The position numbers and the translations under genes were made by a program. This document shows, piece by piece, positions 1 to 6,607 of a DNA stretch of 11,831 nt (position 1 is the first letter of the stretch; every line of letters starts with the position of its first letter). Under the pieces are notes generated by a model. That model saw only the letters and a program-made list of their open reading frames with translations. It was not told where the DNA came from and did not search any database. Source of the stretch: CAZFAT01 sp964517075 (GTDB taxonomy: Bacteria; Acidobacteriota; Vicinamibacteria; Vicinamibacterales; SCN-69-37); NCBI GenBank assembly GCA_964517075.1, contig CAZFAT010000412.1, positions 1-11,831 of the forward strand. Reading direction: 5' to 3'.

Positions 1-24
1 CGGCCGGCGTGATGATGCGTCTGA

Positions 25-42
25 GCCGACCTGAAGGTCGGC
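25..42. repeat. Palindromic hairpin after the DUF3500 gene
   Basis: GCCGACCT at 25-32 and AGGTCGGC at 35-42 are perfect inverted copies. In RNA this gives a 7-bp stem capped by a TGAA/TTCA tetraloop. It lies just beyond the stop codon (54-56) of the minus-strand DUF3500 gene, where a terminator would be, but no T-run follows on the minus strand. Its apical CTGAAG/CTTCAG core recurs in the hairpins at 7198-7229 and 9700-9721, so a REP-like repeat is at least as likely as a dedicated terminator. Confidence 0.6.
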
Positions 43-53
43 CCCTCCATGAG

Positions 54-1253
54 TTACTTGTGTCCGTGCGCCGGATCGTTCGCGTGCTGCTGATAGTGCT
101 GGCGCAGCAAGTCCTTGCCGTAGTCGTTGCCGTTTGGCGTGCGGACGACGGTGTGGACGTGGTTGCGCTGGGGCACCCGCGCGCCGGGGAGCGCCACGGG
201 CGTCTGATGATCGAACTCGATGAGCACGACCGGGCTGTGGACGCGGTAATAGAAGACGGCGTCGGGAGCGATGGCACCGACCCAGGCGAAGTAGGTGTCG
301 CTCAGCCGCGCTTCGATTTCAGACAGCCGGAGCTTTGCGTGCCCGTCGGCCATATTGCGCACGTATTCGCCGACGACCGCCATGAGCTGCTGGCGCTGGG
401 CGGGCGTCAGGGCATCGGCGCGGATGCCGGCATAGTCGAGCACGAGGTTGTCGCGAAACGCCTGCGCCAGCGAGTTGTTGGCGGTCTTCGCTGACTGGAT
501 CACCGCGACCTGGCGTTGCTGTGGCGTGAGCGAGGTCGCGAGCGCGAGCCCGAGATCCTGTTCCTCCGTGAGCACGCGCGTCCCGGCGTACTGACCGGTT
601 GAGGCCGACACCGGCTCCGAGCCCATGAACGTCGGCGTCATCACGACCTGATCGCCGAGGATGAAGTAGTTGACGATCAGATGGTGACCGTCGAGCTGCC
701 AGCCCCAGGGCTCGCTGTCCGAGGGCACGCCCATCACCGTCAGGTGATACAGGAACTCGCCGTACTCCTCGGGGTTCTTGAGCACGTCGGCCACGTAGCC
801 ATTGAGGCGCATCACGTTGCGCGCCTTCTCGAAACCCCGCGCGCTGAGGCTGGCGCGCAGCAGATCGAAGCCGCGTTCGCGCTGGGCCTCGGTCAGTTCC
901 TTGAAGTTCACGCCCTTGCGGGCGTAGCGATGCACGTTGTTCCAGTCGCGCCACTCGAGGTCGTCGGCCGCAAAGGCCGTCCGGCCGCGCTGGTCGGCCG
1001 AAAGCGACGACAGGAATCGCGTCGCCGCGTCGCGCACCGGCCGCGTGGACACGCCGGTCGCCCGGATCGGGAAGAGGTTCGGCTGAACCGTGCCGATCGT
1101 CGTCACTCCCACGAACGGTTCGGCGAGCGCGGCGGCACCACCGCGGCCGCCGCCGCCTCCGCCCCGCTGCGCTGCCGTCACCCACGTGAACGTGCCGAGG
1201 GCGCCGACCACGCCCACCAGGATGCCGATGATCGCCGAGGCCTGCCGCTCCAT
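54..1253 (-). CDS. DUF3500 family protein with N-terminal membrane anchor or signal
   Basis: The 399-residue protein resembles the DUF3500 family, whose function is not known to me. Residues 7-27 are a hydrophobic segment that could be a signal peptide or anchor, so the protein is probably extracytoplasmic. A Gly/Arg-rich linker (about 30-40) follows. The body carries the family-like motif WGWQLDGHHLIVN (183-195), then EFDHQTPV (346-353) and HVHTVVRTPNGNDYG (365-379). These histidine- and acid-rich conserved patches, plus a His-rich C-terminus, would fit a metal site, but that is inference. The ATG at 1253 is supported by GGGAGGG at 1259-1265, five bases upstream. The DUF2911 gene ends 28 bases upstream on the same strand, so the two are probably co-transcribed. 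The Gln-rich, helical stretch around 245-300 (two 'LTPxQRQ' segments) looks like an internal duplication of a short helix pair. Confidence 0.88.
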   Translation of the reverse strand: MERQASAIIGILVGVVGALGTFTWVTAAQRGGGGGGRGGAAALAEPFVGVTTIGTVQPNLFPIRATGVSTRPVRDAATRFLSSLSADQRGRTAFAADDLEWRDWNNVHRYARKGVNFKELTEAQRERGFDLLRASLSARGFEKARNVMRLNGYVADVLKNPEEYGEFLYHLTVMGVPSDSEPWGWQLDGHHLIVNYFILGDQVVMTPTFMGSEPVSASTGQYAGTRVLTEEQDLGLALATSLTPQQRQVAVIQSAKTANNSLAQAFRDNLVLDYAGIRADALTPAQRQQLMAVVGEYVRNMADGHAKLRLSEIEARLSDTYFAWVGAIAPDAVFYYRVHSPVVLIEFDHQTPVALPGARVPQRNHVHTVVRTPNGNDYGKDLLRQHYQQHANDPAHGHK

Positions 1254-1258
1254 GAGTG

Positions 1259-1265
1259 CCCTCCC
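1259..1265 (-). promoter_or_regulatory. Shine-Dalgarno of the DUF3500 gene
   Basis: On the minus strand GGGAGGG lies five bases before the ATG at 1253. It is one of only two strong Shine-Dalgarno sequences seen among the starts in this window, and it supports translation from 1253 within a message shared with the DUF2911 gene. Confidence 0.7.
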
Positions 1266-1281
1266 GGGCCGACGCCGGCGC

Positions 1282-1815
1282 CTACTTGGCGACGACGAAA
1301 CTGGCGCGCGCGCTGACCGTGCCCCACTCGATGCGCAGCGTGCCGCCGGCGGGCGTGTCGTCGATGGAAATGGTGAACTGCTCGACGGGCTTGCCGAGCT
1401 TGGTCAGCGTCATCGGCACGCGGCCGAGGTCCTGGCCGGGAGTATACGGGATGCCCCACTTGGGCACGCCCTTGATGACGACGAGCTGCCACGTCTCGCC
1501 GGGGACGGTGTTGATCGTGTGCGTCCCGGCGGGCACGACCAGCGTGCCGAACGTCAGTGGCCGATCGCTCGTCAGGGTCGTCGCCTCGTCGGCGCCGGTG
1601 CGCCATTCCCGGCCCGGTGGCATGACGACGTCATTGGGGCGACCCTTGAGAAACGGCCGGCCATACTCGATGGCCATGCTGGCGCCATCGATGCTCCATT
1701 CGGTCCGGACGTGCGGGCTGCCGCCACGTCCGGGATGGATTTCAGTGGTCTTCTGCGCGACGAGCGCGGCGCCCGTCAGGGCGAGGAGTGCGGTGACGAA
1801 CACAGTCCGGTGCAT
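1282..1815 (-). CDS. Exported DUF2911 family protein
   Basis: The 177-residue protein matches what I know of the DUF2911 family, small secreted proteins of unknown function common in Bacteroidota and Acidobacteriota. Residues 1-20 (MHRTVF then a hydrophobic Ala/Leu run ending ALVAQ) form a signal peptide. The mature part is a predicted beta-rich domain containing SIDGASMAIEYGRPFLKGR (about 42-60) and the later WGIPYTPGQDLGRVPM and EQFTISID segments. No catalytic residues can be assigned. The gene sits 26 bases after the ACT-domain gene and 28 bases before the DUF3500 gene on the same strand. There is no Shine-Dalgarno before the ATG; instead TACGAT lies seven bases upstream, so a separate near-leaderless transcript is possible. 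Family call is fairly secure, function unknown. Confidence 0.88.
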   Translation of the reverse strand: MHRTVFVTALLALTGAALVAQKTTEIHPGRGGSPHVRTEWSIDGASMAIEYGRPFLKGRPNDVVMPPGREWRTGADEATTLTSDRPLTFGTLVVPAGTHTINTVPGETWQLVVIKGVPKWGIPYTPGQDLGRVPMTLTKLGKPVEQFTISIDDTPAGGTLRIEWGTVSARASFVVAK

Positions 1816-1822
1816 GGGGGCG

Positions 1823-1828
1823 ATCGTA
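1823..1828 (-). promoter_or_regulatory. Possible -10 box of a leaderless DUF2911 transcript
   Basis: TACGAT on the minus strand lies seven bases before the ATG at 1815, which has no Shine-Dalgarno. A start of transcription six to eight bases after such a box would fall at or next to the ATG. No good -35 box was seen, and a TANNNT hexamer is easily found by chance. Confidence 0.3.
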
Positions 1829-1841
1829 GCACGCGGGCTGG

Positions 1842-2492
1842 TCAGTATCGTTTCTTGACCTGCCGCATCAGATCGAACTTCGCCGTGTCGGCAACGGCCA
1901 TCACCGCCATCACGCCCGCCTGGACCGGATCGGTCACGACGAGATCCGCGGCGTCCGGCACGCCGCCGGCCATGTTCAGCGAGATGACCTTCAGCCCGTT
2001 CTGTCGCACCTCGTTCACCGCGTCGGTGATGTCGCCCCCCATCAGCGCTCCGGCGAGCACGAGCAGTTTCACGCGCGGCAGCCGCACGACAGCGCGGACG
2101 GCCGCAGCCAGCTCCTTCTCGCCCACCAGGGGGATCGTGTCCACCGAGATGCGCTCGCCGCGGATGTTGTGGCGATCGGCCTCGGAAATCGCCCCCATGG
2201 CGACCAGCCCGACCTGCGCGCCACCGCCCATTACGACAATCCGCTTGCCGTAGATCCGGGCGACCGACGGCGTCTCGGCAATGCGCGTCACGCCCTCCAC
2301 CCGGCCCAGTTCCGCCACCACGCGCTCGGCCACGCCATCGTCGGCGCCATACTCAAAATAGATGTCGGAGGTCTCGCCGGCCTGGATATCCACGTGGGTG
2401 ATGTTGGCGTGGTGGTCGGCAAACACCCGCGTGAGCCGGTGCAGGAGACCCGGCCGGTCGGCGGCGACGATGAGGACGGCGCGGGACGTCAT
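1842..2492 (-). CDS. ACT-domain protein with C-terminal Rossmann-like domain (DUF5612-like)
   Basis: The 216-residue cytoplasmic protein has an N-terminal ACT domain (about 5-75; RAVLIVAADRPGLLHRLTRV, then the ITHVDIQ strand), a ligand-binding fold that often senses amino acids. Residues 83-216 form an alpha/beta domain starting with a glycine-rich loop, VVMGGGAQVGLVAMGAI (87-103), followed by SEADRHNIRGERISVDTIPLVGE (104-125). This ACT plus glycine-rich C-terminal arrangement resembles DUF5612 proteins best known from methanogens; I recall that family only by its motifs. No enzyme active site is evident, so a ligand-sensing regulatory role is inference. The gene is divergent from the efflux adaptor gene (109-base gap) and may head an operon with the DUF2911 and DUF3500 genes. 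The ATG lacks a Shine-Dalgarno. Confidence 0.82.
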   Translation of the reverse strand: MTSRAVLIVAADRPGLLHRLTRVFADHHANITHVDIQAGETSDIYFEYGADDGVAERVVAELGRVEGVTRIAETPSVARIYGKRIVVMGGGAQVGLVAMGAISEADRHNIRGERISVDTIPLVGEKELAAAVRAVVRLPRVKLLVLAGALMGGDITDAVNEVRQNGLKVISLNMAGGVPDAADLVVTDPVQAGVMAVMAVADTAKFDLMRQVKKRY

Positions 2493-2504
2493 GGCGGATC
2501 AGAG

Positions 2505-2510
2505 AATCTA
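2505..2510 (-). promoter_or_regulatory. Possible -10 box of the ACT-domain gene
   Basis: TAGATT on the minus strand lies 12 bases before the ATG at 2492. Transcription would start about five bases before the ATG, giving almost no leader, which agrees with the lack of a Shine-Dalgarno. No convincing -35 box. Confidence 0.3.
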
Positions 2511-2522
2511 GCACGCCCGGCT

Positions 2523-2545
2523 GGGTCGCCCGCGCGGGTAGCCCG
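2523..2545. repeat. Near-perfect 10-bp direct repeat in a divergent promoter region
   Basis: GGGTCGCCCG (2523-2532) and GGGTAGCCCG (2536-2545) differ at one base and lie 13 bases apart, start to start. Each unit is itself nearly symmetrical (GGG...CCC). The pair sits midway between the divergent ACT-domain and efflux-adaptor genes, where an operator would be expected. In such G+C-rich DNA chance is a serious alternative. Confidence 0.35.
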
Positions 2546-2589
2546 AGGCGTCCGACACTCCGGCAGCCCCGGCCAGCCGCCGGCGAGCA

Positions 2590-2595
2590 TAGAAT
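2590..2595 (+). promoter_or_regulatory. Possible -10 box giving a leaderless efflux-adaptor transcript
   Basis: TAGAAT (one mismatch to TATAAT) is followed six bases later by the GTG at 2602, with no Shine-Dalgarno between. Transcription would begin at or beside the start codon. No recognisable -35 box lies 17 bases upstream. Confidence 0.4.
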
Positions 2596-2601
2596 CGACC
2601 T

Positions 2602-3693
2602 GTGCCGCACGAGCGCCGCCTGGTCTTCTCGCTTGCCGCCGCTACGATCGCGCTGACATCGGCCTCGGCCTGCAACCGGTCGGCCGACGACGAGGCGTCG
2701 ACGGACCCGGTGCGGGTCGCCGTGCAGGAGGCGCGCCTGGACACGCTGCGCGACGCGACCAGCGCGCCCGGCATTGTCGTGCCGTCGGCCGCCGGCGATT
2801 GGACGATCTACATCGAGGAACCGGCCGAGATCGTCGAGTTGCCGCACAAGGAAGGCAGTGAGGTCGCCGTGGGCGACGTGCTCGTCCGCTTCGAGGTGGC
2901 CTCGCTCTCGCAGGAGTCCGCGGCCAGCGAGCTGGCGGTGCTCGAGGCGACGTCCGACGTGCAGCGCACCCGCCAGGCGGCCGCGCAGACGCAGTCGCTC
3001 TTCGACCGCGGGCTCATCGCGCGCGTGGAGCACGAATCGCGTCAGGCCGATCTGGCGACCGCGGAGGCCCGGTTGCGTGAGGCCACGAGTCGGCTGGAGA
3101 TCATCAAGAGCAACGAGTCGCGGACGGTCGTTCGCGCGCGATTTCCCGGCACGGTGGTCAATGTGTGGCACGCGCCCGGTGATCTGCTGACCGGCAGCTC
3201 GACCGATCCCATCCTGCGCGTGGTGGACCGCTCGCGTGTCCAGGTGGCGGTGCAACTGCCGATTGCGCAGGTCGCGCGAATTGCGCCCGGCCAGCTGGCC
3301 ACGGTCCGATCCTTCGGTGGCGACACGCCGGAGCTGGCGACCGTGTCCTCGAGGGCCGACACCACGGACGCGAGCGTGCCCACGGCGGAAGTGCGCCTCT
3401 CGTTCACGCAGCCGCCCACGCTGCCCGTGGACACGCCGGTGAGTGTCGAGATCGTCTTCGACCAACGCGCCGGCGTGCTCGTCGTGCCCGCGGCGGCGCT
3501 GATGACCGACGGGCAGGGACCCTACGTGGTGGTCGTGGGCGAGGACGAGCGCGCCCATCGGCGCGACGTGCGCGTCGGCATGCGGACGCGGGATCTCGTC
3601 CACATCGCGACCGGCCTCACCCCCGGAGAGCGGGTCATTGTCTCCGGCGTCGGTGAGATCGGCGAAGGCACGCCGGTGGCGACGGGACGGTAG
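2602..3693 (+). CDS. Periplasmic efflux adaptor (HlyD/RND membrane fusion protein)
   Basis: The 363-residue protein is a membrane fusion protein of the kind that links an inner-membrane pump (RND or MacB-type ABC) to an outer-membrane channel. The N-terminus is a signal sequence ending TSASAC with Cys24 as likely lipidation site; Ala rather than Leu at -3 makes the lipobox imperfect. Two half-lipoyl segments (about 60-100 and 172-210) flank a coiled-coil hairpin (about 102-170, SQESAASELAVLEA to TSRLEIIKS), followed by a beta-barrel (210-285) and a membrane-proximal domain (290-363, with VLVVPAAALM and GLTPGERVIVSGVGEI). All expected parts are present, so it looks intact. No pump or outer-membrane channel gene follows; the next gene is convergent. 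The GTG start is chosen because it gives a complete signal peptide. Substrate cannot be told from sequence. Confidence 0.88.
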   Translation: MPHERRLVFSLAAATIALTSASACNRSADDEASTDPVRVAVQEARLDTLRDATSAPGIVVPSAAGDWTIYIEEPAEIVELPHKEGSEVAVGDVLVRFEVASLSQESAASELAVLEATSDVQRTRQAAAQTQSLFDRGLIARVEHESRQADLATAEARLREATSRLEIIKSNESRTVVRARFPGTVVNVWHAPGDLLTGSSTDPILRVVDRSRVQVAVQLPIAQVARIAPGQLATVRSFGGDTPELATVSSRADTTDASVPTAEVRLSFTQPPTLPVDTPVSVEIVFDQRAGVLVVPAAALMTDGQGPYVVVVGEDERAHRRDVRVGMRTRDLVHIATGLTPGERVIVSGVGEIGEGTPVATGR

Positions 3694-3707
3694 AGCGGGC
3701 TGGGACG

Positions 3708-3728
3708 TTCAAAGTCGAAAGTTAGAAG
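3708..3728. repeat. Three-unit 7-bp tandem array between convergent genes
   Basis: Reading the plus strand, TTCAAAG (3708-3714), TCGAAAG (3715-3721) and TTAGAAG (3722-3728) follow each other without gaps and all fit TYNNRAG. The array fills most of the 28-base gap between the adaptor gene and the kinase gene, and its last unit supplies the kinase stop codon (TAA, at 3722-3724 on the minus strand). A second array with the same pattern lies at 9194-9221. It is visibly more A+T-rich than its surroundings. Confidence 0.5.
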
Positions 3729-5074
3729 CCATTTGCGAGCGGCAGTCTCACGACCGCCCGGCACCCCGGCCCGGGCGAGCGGTTCTCGAGCGAGACGGAC
3801 CCGTGGTGTGCTTCGGCGATCTGGCGGCTCAGGGCCAGGCCGATGCCCGAGCCGTTCGGCTTCGTCGTGAAGAACGGCACGAAGAGGTTGGCCGTGTCCG
3901 GCAGTCCCTTGCCTTCGTCCTCCACGCTCAGCTCGAGCCACGTGCCCGCCTGCTTCCAGCCGATCACGACCGAACCGCCGGTCTCCACTGAGGCCTCGAC
4001 GGCGTTGCGCACGAGGTTGATGAAGAGCTGCTCGACCTGATCCGAGTCGGCGAGGAGCCGGACGGGCGGCGAGGGCCGGACCAGCACGGGCACGCGGTGC
4101 TCCAGCTCGATAATGCGGTTGATCAGGGCGCCGACGTTGACGGGGGCAGGATGCGGCTTCGGCAGCTTCGCAAGCTGCGCGTACGATCGCAGGAATCTCC
4201 CGAGGGCGCCCGAGCGTTCTTCGATCAGTCCCAGGCCGTCCTGCACCTCGCGGCTGCGCTCGAACCCGGGCGCGCGCTCGATGATGCGCCGGAGCGAGTG
4301 CGCGATGGACTTGATCGGCGTCAGCGAGTTGTTGATCTCGTGCGACAAGACGCGGACGATGCGCTGCCAGGCCGCCTGCTCCTCTTCGCGCAAGGCCTGG
4401 CTGAGATCGACGAACACCAGGAGGTGATGCGGACGACCGTCACGGTAGAACTGCGCCCGGCGAATCTCGTAGCGGCCGCGGCGACCCCCAAACGTCCGAT
4501 CGACCAGCCGCCGCGCCTCGCCGGCGAGGTATTCGTCAAACTCCAGCGCGCTCGCGGGCTGGCCCAGCAGGTCCGCGCTCGCCCGCCCGACGAGCTGCTC
4601 GCCGGCCTTGTTCGCAAAGAGCAGCCGGTTCGCCGGATCGAAGGCGAAGACCGCCACGGCAATCTGCTCCATGACGTGCGTCAGGAGCGCCGTGGACTCG
4701 ATCGCTTCGGCGCGCTGCCGCTGGAGCGTAGAGCCCAGGTCGTTGACCTGCCGCAGCACGAGCGACAACGCGCTGCCACCGGGGGCGACAGGCCCGCGGA
4801 TGGAATAGTCCCCTTCGCGCAGCGCGCCGAGCAGGTTCGCAATCAGATGCAGCGCGCTTTCGGCCACCTGCCGCGCCCACACACCCGCCGCCATCCAGAC
4901 GACGAGGATGATCGCGATGACTGTCCATCGGACTTCTGGCGACGCGGGTCCGGTCCAGAGCCAGACGCCCGCCACGATCGTCGCCGGCAGCGCGCCGATC
5001 CAGACCAGCAGGGACAGCGTTCGTTCGAGGTGGCGCGCTTTGGGCGCGCCGCGGCGGGCGGGAACCTCAGGCAT
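3722..5074 (-). CDS. NtrY-like sensor histidine kinase with HAMP and PAS, no periplasmic domain
   Basis: From the ATG at 5074 the protein has 450 residues. Two membrane segments (about 20-41 and 50-64) are separated by only about eight residues, so there is almost no periplasmic sensor. A HAMP-like linker (about 65-125) leads to a PAS domain (about 130-230; VMEQIAVAVFAFDPANRLLFANKAG begins it). The HisKA site is SHEINN with phospho-acceptor His245. The ATPase domain shows the N box (NLVRNAVEA, 353-361), G1 (DEGKG, 386-390), F box (FVPFFTTK, 398-405) and G2 (GSGIGLALS, 408-416), so it should be active. It starts 14 bases after the stop of the sigma-54 regulator gene, its evident partner. The frame stays open upstream to 5350, but that part lies over the regulator's HTH-coding end, is Arg/Gly-rich and looks non-genuine, so it was excluded. 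No Shine-Dalgarno is seen; translational coupling is likely. Confidence 0.92.
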   Translation of the reverse strand: MPEVPARRGAPKARHLERTLSLLVWIGALPATIVAGVWLWTGPASPEVRWTVIAIILVVWMAAGVWARQVAESALHLIANLLGALREGDYSIRGPVAPGGSALSLVLRQVNDLGSTLQRQRAEAIESTALLTHVMEQIAVAVFAFDPANRLLFANKAGEQLVGRASADLLGQPASALEFDEYLAGEARRLVDRTFGGRRGRYEIRRAQFYRDGRPHHLLVFVDLSQALREEEQAAWQRIVRVLSHEINNSLTPIKSIAHSLRRIIERAPGFERSREVQDGLGLIEERSGALGRFLRSYAQLAKLPKPHPAPVNVGALINRIIELEHRVPVLVRPSPPVRLLADSDQVEQLFINLVRNAVEASVETGGSVVIGWKQAGTWLELSVEDEGKGLPDTANLFVPFFTTKPNGSGIGLALSRQIAEAHHGSVSLENRSPGPGCRAVVRLPLANGF

Positions 5075-5088
5075 GAGCGGCGATGTGA

Positions 5089-6474
5089 TTACAGCCCGAA
5101 CTGCTGCAGCCGCCGGTAGAGGGCGCTGCGGCTCACTCCGAGTTGTTCGGCGGCCTTGCGGACGTCGCCGCCATGGCGCGCCAGCACCTTCTGGATGAAG
5201 ATTTTCTCGGCCTGCTCGAGCGTCAGGTCGCTGGTGGTCGGCGCGGCAGGGCCCGTCAATCCGAGCGAGGCCGCCGTGATCTCGGCGCCCGTCGTCATCA
5301 GCACCGCGCGCTCGATCGCGTGGCCCAGCTCGCGCACGTTGCCAGGCCACAGGTGCGCCTCGAGCGCCTGACGCGCCGACCGATCGAAGCCCTCGATGGG
5401 GCGGCGATACTTCTCGGCGTACCGCGCGAGGTAATGCCGGGCGAGCGACATGATGTCCTCCGTCCGCTCGCGCAGCGGCGGCAGATGGATCACGACCGTG
5501 TTGAGCCGATAGAGGAGGTCCTCGCGGAATCGTCCGGCGGCAATCTCGGGAGCCAGGTCGGCGTTGGTGGCGGAGAGCACGCGCACGTTCACGAACGTCA
5601 TGCGCGACGAGCCGACGCGCTGCACCTCACCCGTCTGCAGCACGCGCAGCAGCTTCGGCTGCAGCCGGACGGGCATGTTCGCGATCTCGTCCAGGAAGAG
5701 CGTGCCCTCGTCGGCCAGCTCGAAGCAGCCGATGCGGTCGGCGCGCGCGTCGGTGAACGCGCCCTTCACGTGGCCGAAGATTTCCGACTCGGCGACCCCT
5801 TCCGACAGCCCGCCGGCATTCATCGTGACGAGCGGACGCGAGGCCCGCGCCGATCCGCGATGCAGCAGGCTGGCCACGACTTCCTTGCCCGTGCCGTGCT
5901 CGCCGGTGATCAGCACGGCCGCGTCGGACGCCGCCACGCGATCGATCGTCTCGCGCACGGCCTGCATCGCCGGCGACTCGGCAAGGAACGCCGGCCGATC
6001 GCGCGCCGGCAGGCGCGTGTTCTCCTCCTGGAGCCGGCGGCTGCGCCGGAGCGCACGCCGCAGCTCGAGCTGCAGCCCGACGGCCGCCACCAGCCGGTCG
6101 TCGTCCCACGGCTTCTCGATGTAGTCCCGGGCGCCGCGCCGCATCGCCTCGACCGCGCCGGCCACACTCCCCCACCCCGTCATGACGAGGACGGGCAGCG
6201 TCGGGTCCACCGAACGAATCCGGTCGAGCAGCGCGAAGCCTTCCTGGCCGGACGTGGTGTCGCGCGTATAGTTCAGATCGATCAGGGCGACATCGAAGTC
6301 CGACCGATCGATGGCGGCAACGATCTCGGCCGGCGACGCCGCGGTGATTACGTCATAGCCCTCGCCGCCGAGGCGCAGTCTGAGGGCATCGAGGATGCTG
6401 GCCTGATCGTCGGCGACGAGCAGGCGGCCCAAAAAACCGACGTCGGGTGTCATGTCAATCGAATCAAGTGACAC
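5089..6474 (-). CDS. Sigma-54-dependent NtrC-family response regulator
   Basis: This 461-residue activator has a receiver domain (about 15-130) with acidic Asp22/Asp23, phospho-acceptor Asp66, Thr99 and Lys121. An AAA+ domain follows (about 165-395) with Walker A GEHGTGKE (191-198), Walker B TLFLDEI (258-264) and the FREDLLYRLN region carrying the arginine finger. A Fis-type HTH ends it (about 436-458; GDVRKAAEQLGVSRSALYRRL). It should bind DNA and remodel sigma-54 holoenzyme when phosphorylated by the kinase encoded 14 bases downstream. The sigma-54-contacting loop reads GAFTDA (238-243) instead of GAFTGA, a variant I have seen in natural regulators. GTG at 6474 and ATG at 6453 are both possible starts; the receiver fold begins around residue 16 so both preserve it, and neither has a Shine-Dalgarno. 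The true target operon is not identified. Confidence 0.93.
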   Translation of the reverse strand: MSLDSIDMTPDVGFLGRLLVADDQASILDALRLRLGGEGYDVITAASPAEIVAAIDRSDFDVALIDLNYTRDTTSGQEGFALLDRIRSVDPTLPVLVMTGWGSVAGAVEAMRRGARDYIEKPWDDDRLVAAVGLQLELRRALRRSRRLQEENTRLPARDRPAFLAESPAMQAVRETIDRVAASDAAVLITGEHGTGKEVVASLLHRGSARASRPLVTMNAGGLSEGVAESEIFGHVKGAFTDARADRIGCFELADEGTLFLDEIANMPVRLQPKLLRVLQTGEVQRVGSSRMTFVNVRVLSATNADLAPEIAAGRFREDLLYRLNTVVIHLPPLRERTEDIMSLARHYLARYAEKYRRPIEGFDRSARQALEAHLWPGNVRELGHAIERAVLMTTGAEITAASLGLTGPAAPTTSDLTLEQAEKIFIQKVLARHGGDVRKAAEQLGVSRSALYRRLQQFGL

Positions 6475-6478
6475 CCGA
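6443..6478. promoter_or_regulatory. Perfect 10-bp inverted repeat over the regulator start
   Basis: TCGGGTGTCA (6443-6452) and TGACACCCGA (6469-6478) are exact inverted copies separated by 16 bases. On the minus strand the upstream arm overlaps the GTG at 6474 and the downstream arm includes the last two bases next to the ATG at 6453. It may be an operator for autoregulation by the Fis-type HTH, or a hairpin in the message that hides the start codon. Which of these applies cannot be told from sequence. Confidence 0.6.
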
Positions 6479-6562
6479 GGTCGATTTCGCGACGCGGGCG
6501 TCCTGGAAGTGGGAATTATGTCCGGTCCGGGCGCGGAAAAACGGGAACCGCCCCTGAGGCAA

Positions 6563-6577
6563 GAAAGACACGTGCCA
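6563..6577 (-). promoter_or_regulatory. Imperfect sigma-54 promoter upstream of the regulator gene
   Basis: On the minus strand TGGCACG (6577-6571) is a perfect -24 element. At the correct spacing the -12 element is TTTC (6566-6563) instead of TTGC, losing the normally conserved G. Transcription would start near 6551, leaving a leader of about 77-98 bases before the regulator. An autoregulated sigma-54 activator would fit, but the -12 mismatch keeps this weak. Confidence 0.3.
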
Positions 6578-6596
6578 GCCGCGGCGGCGCCGGTCC

Positions 6597-6602
6597 TATA
6601 AT
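6597..6602 (+). promoter_or_regulatory. Consensus -10 box (TATAAT) of the methyltransferase gene
   Basis: A perfect TATAAT sits in a G+C-rich divergent intergenic region, 36 bases before the GTG at 6639. No good -35 hexamer lies at 16-18 bases upstream (GCCAGC at 17). Transcription would start near 6608-6610, exactly at the left arm of the following dyad. Confidence 0.6.
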
Positions 6603-6607
6603 CCGCT

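Noticed and set aside
1090..2253. Plus-strand open frame of 387 codons across three minus-strand genes
   Set aside because: No domain or signal; it is antisense to three genes with recognisable families.
5075..5350. N-terminal extension of the kinase reading frame by 92 residues
   Set aside because: It lies over the HTH-coding end of the regulator gene, is Arg/Gly/Asp-rich with no domain, and a Met at 5074 begins a normal kinase N-terminus followed by the first membrane helix.
5143..6471. Long plus-strand open frame of 442 codons
   Set aside because: It is antisense to the regulator gene, is rich in Arg, His and Gln without any domain, and is a usual by-product of G+C-rich third codon positions.
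6559..6577. Full sigma-54 site using TGGCACG with the TTGC at the far end
   Set aside because: The GG to GC distance would be 14 bases instead of 10, and sigma-54 spacing is strict.
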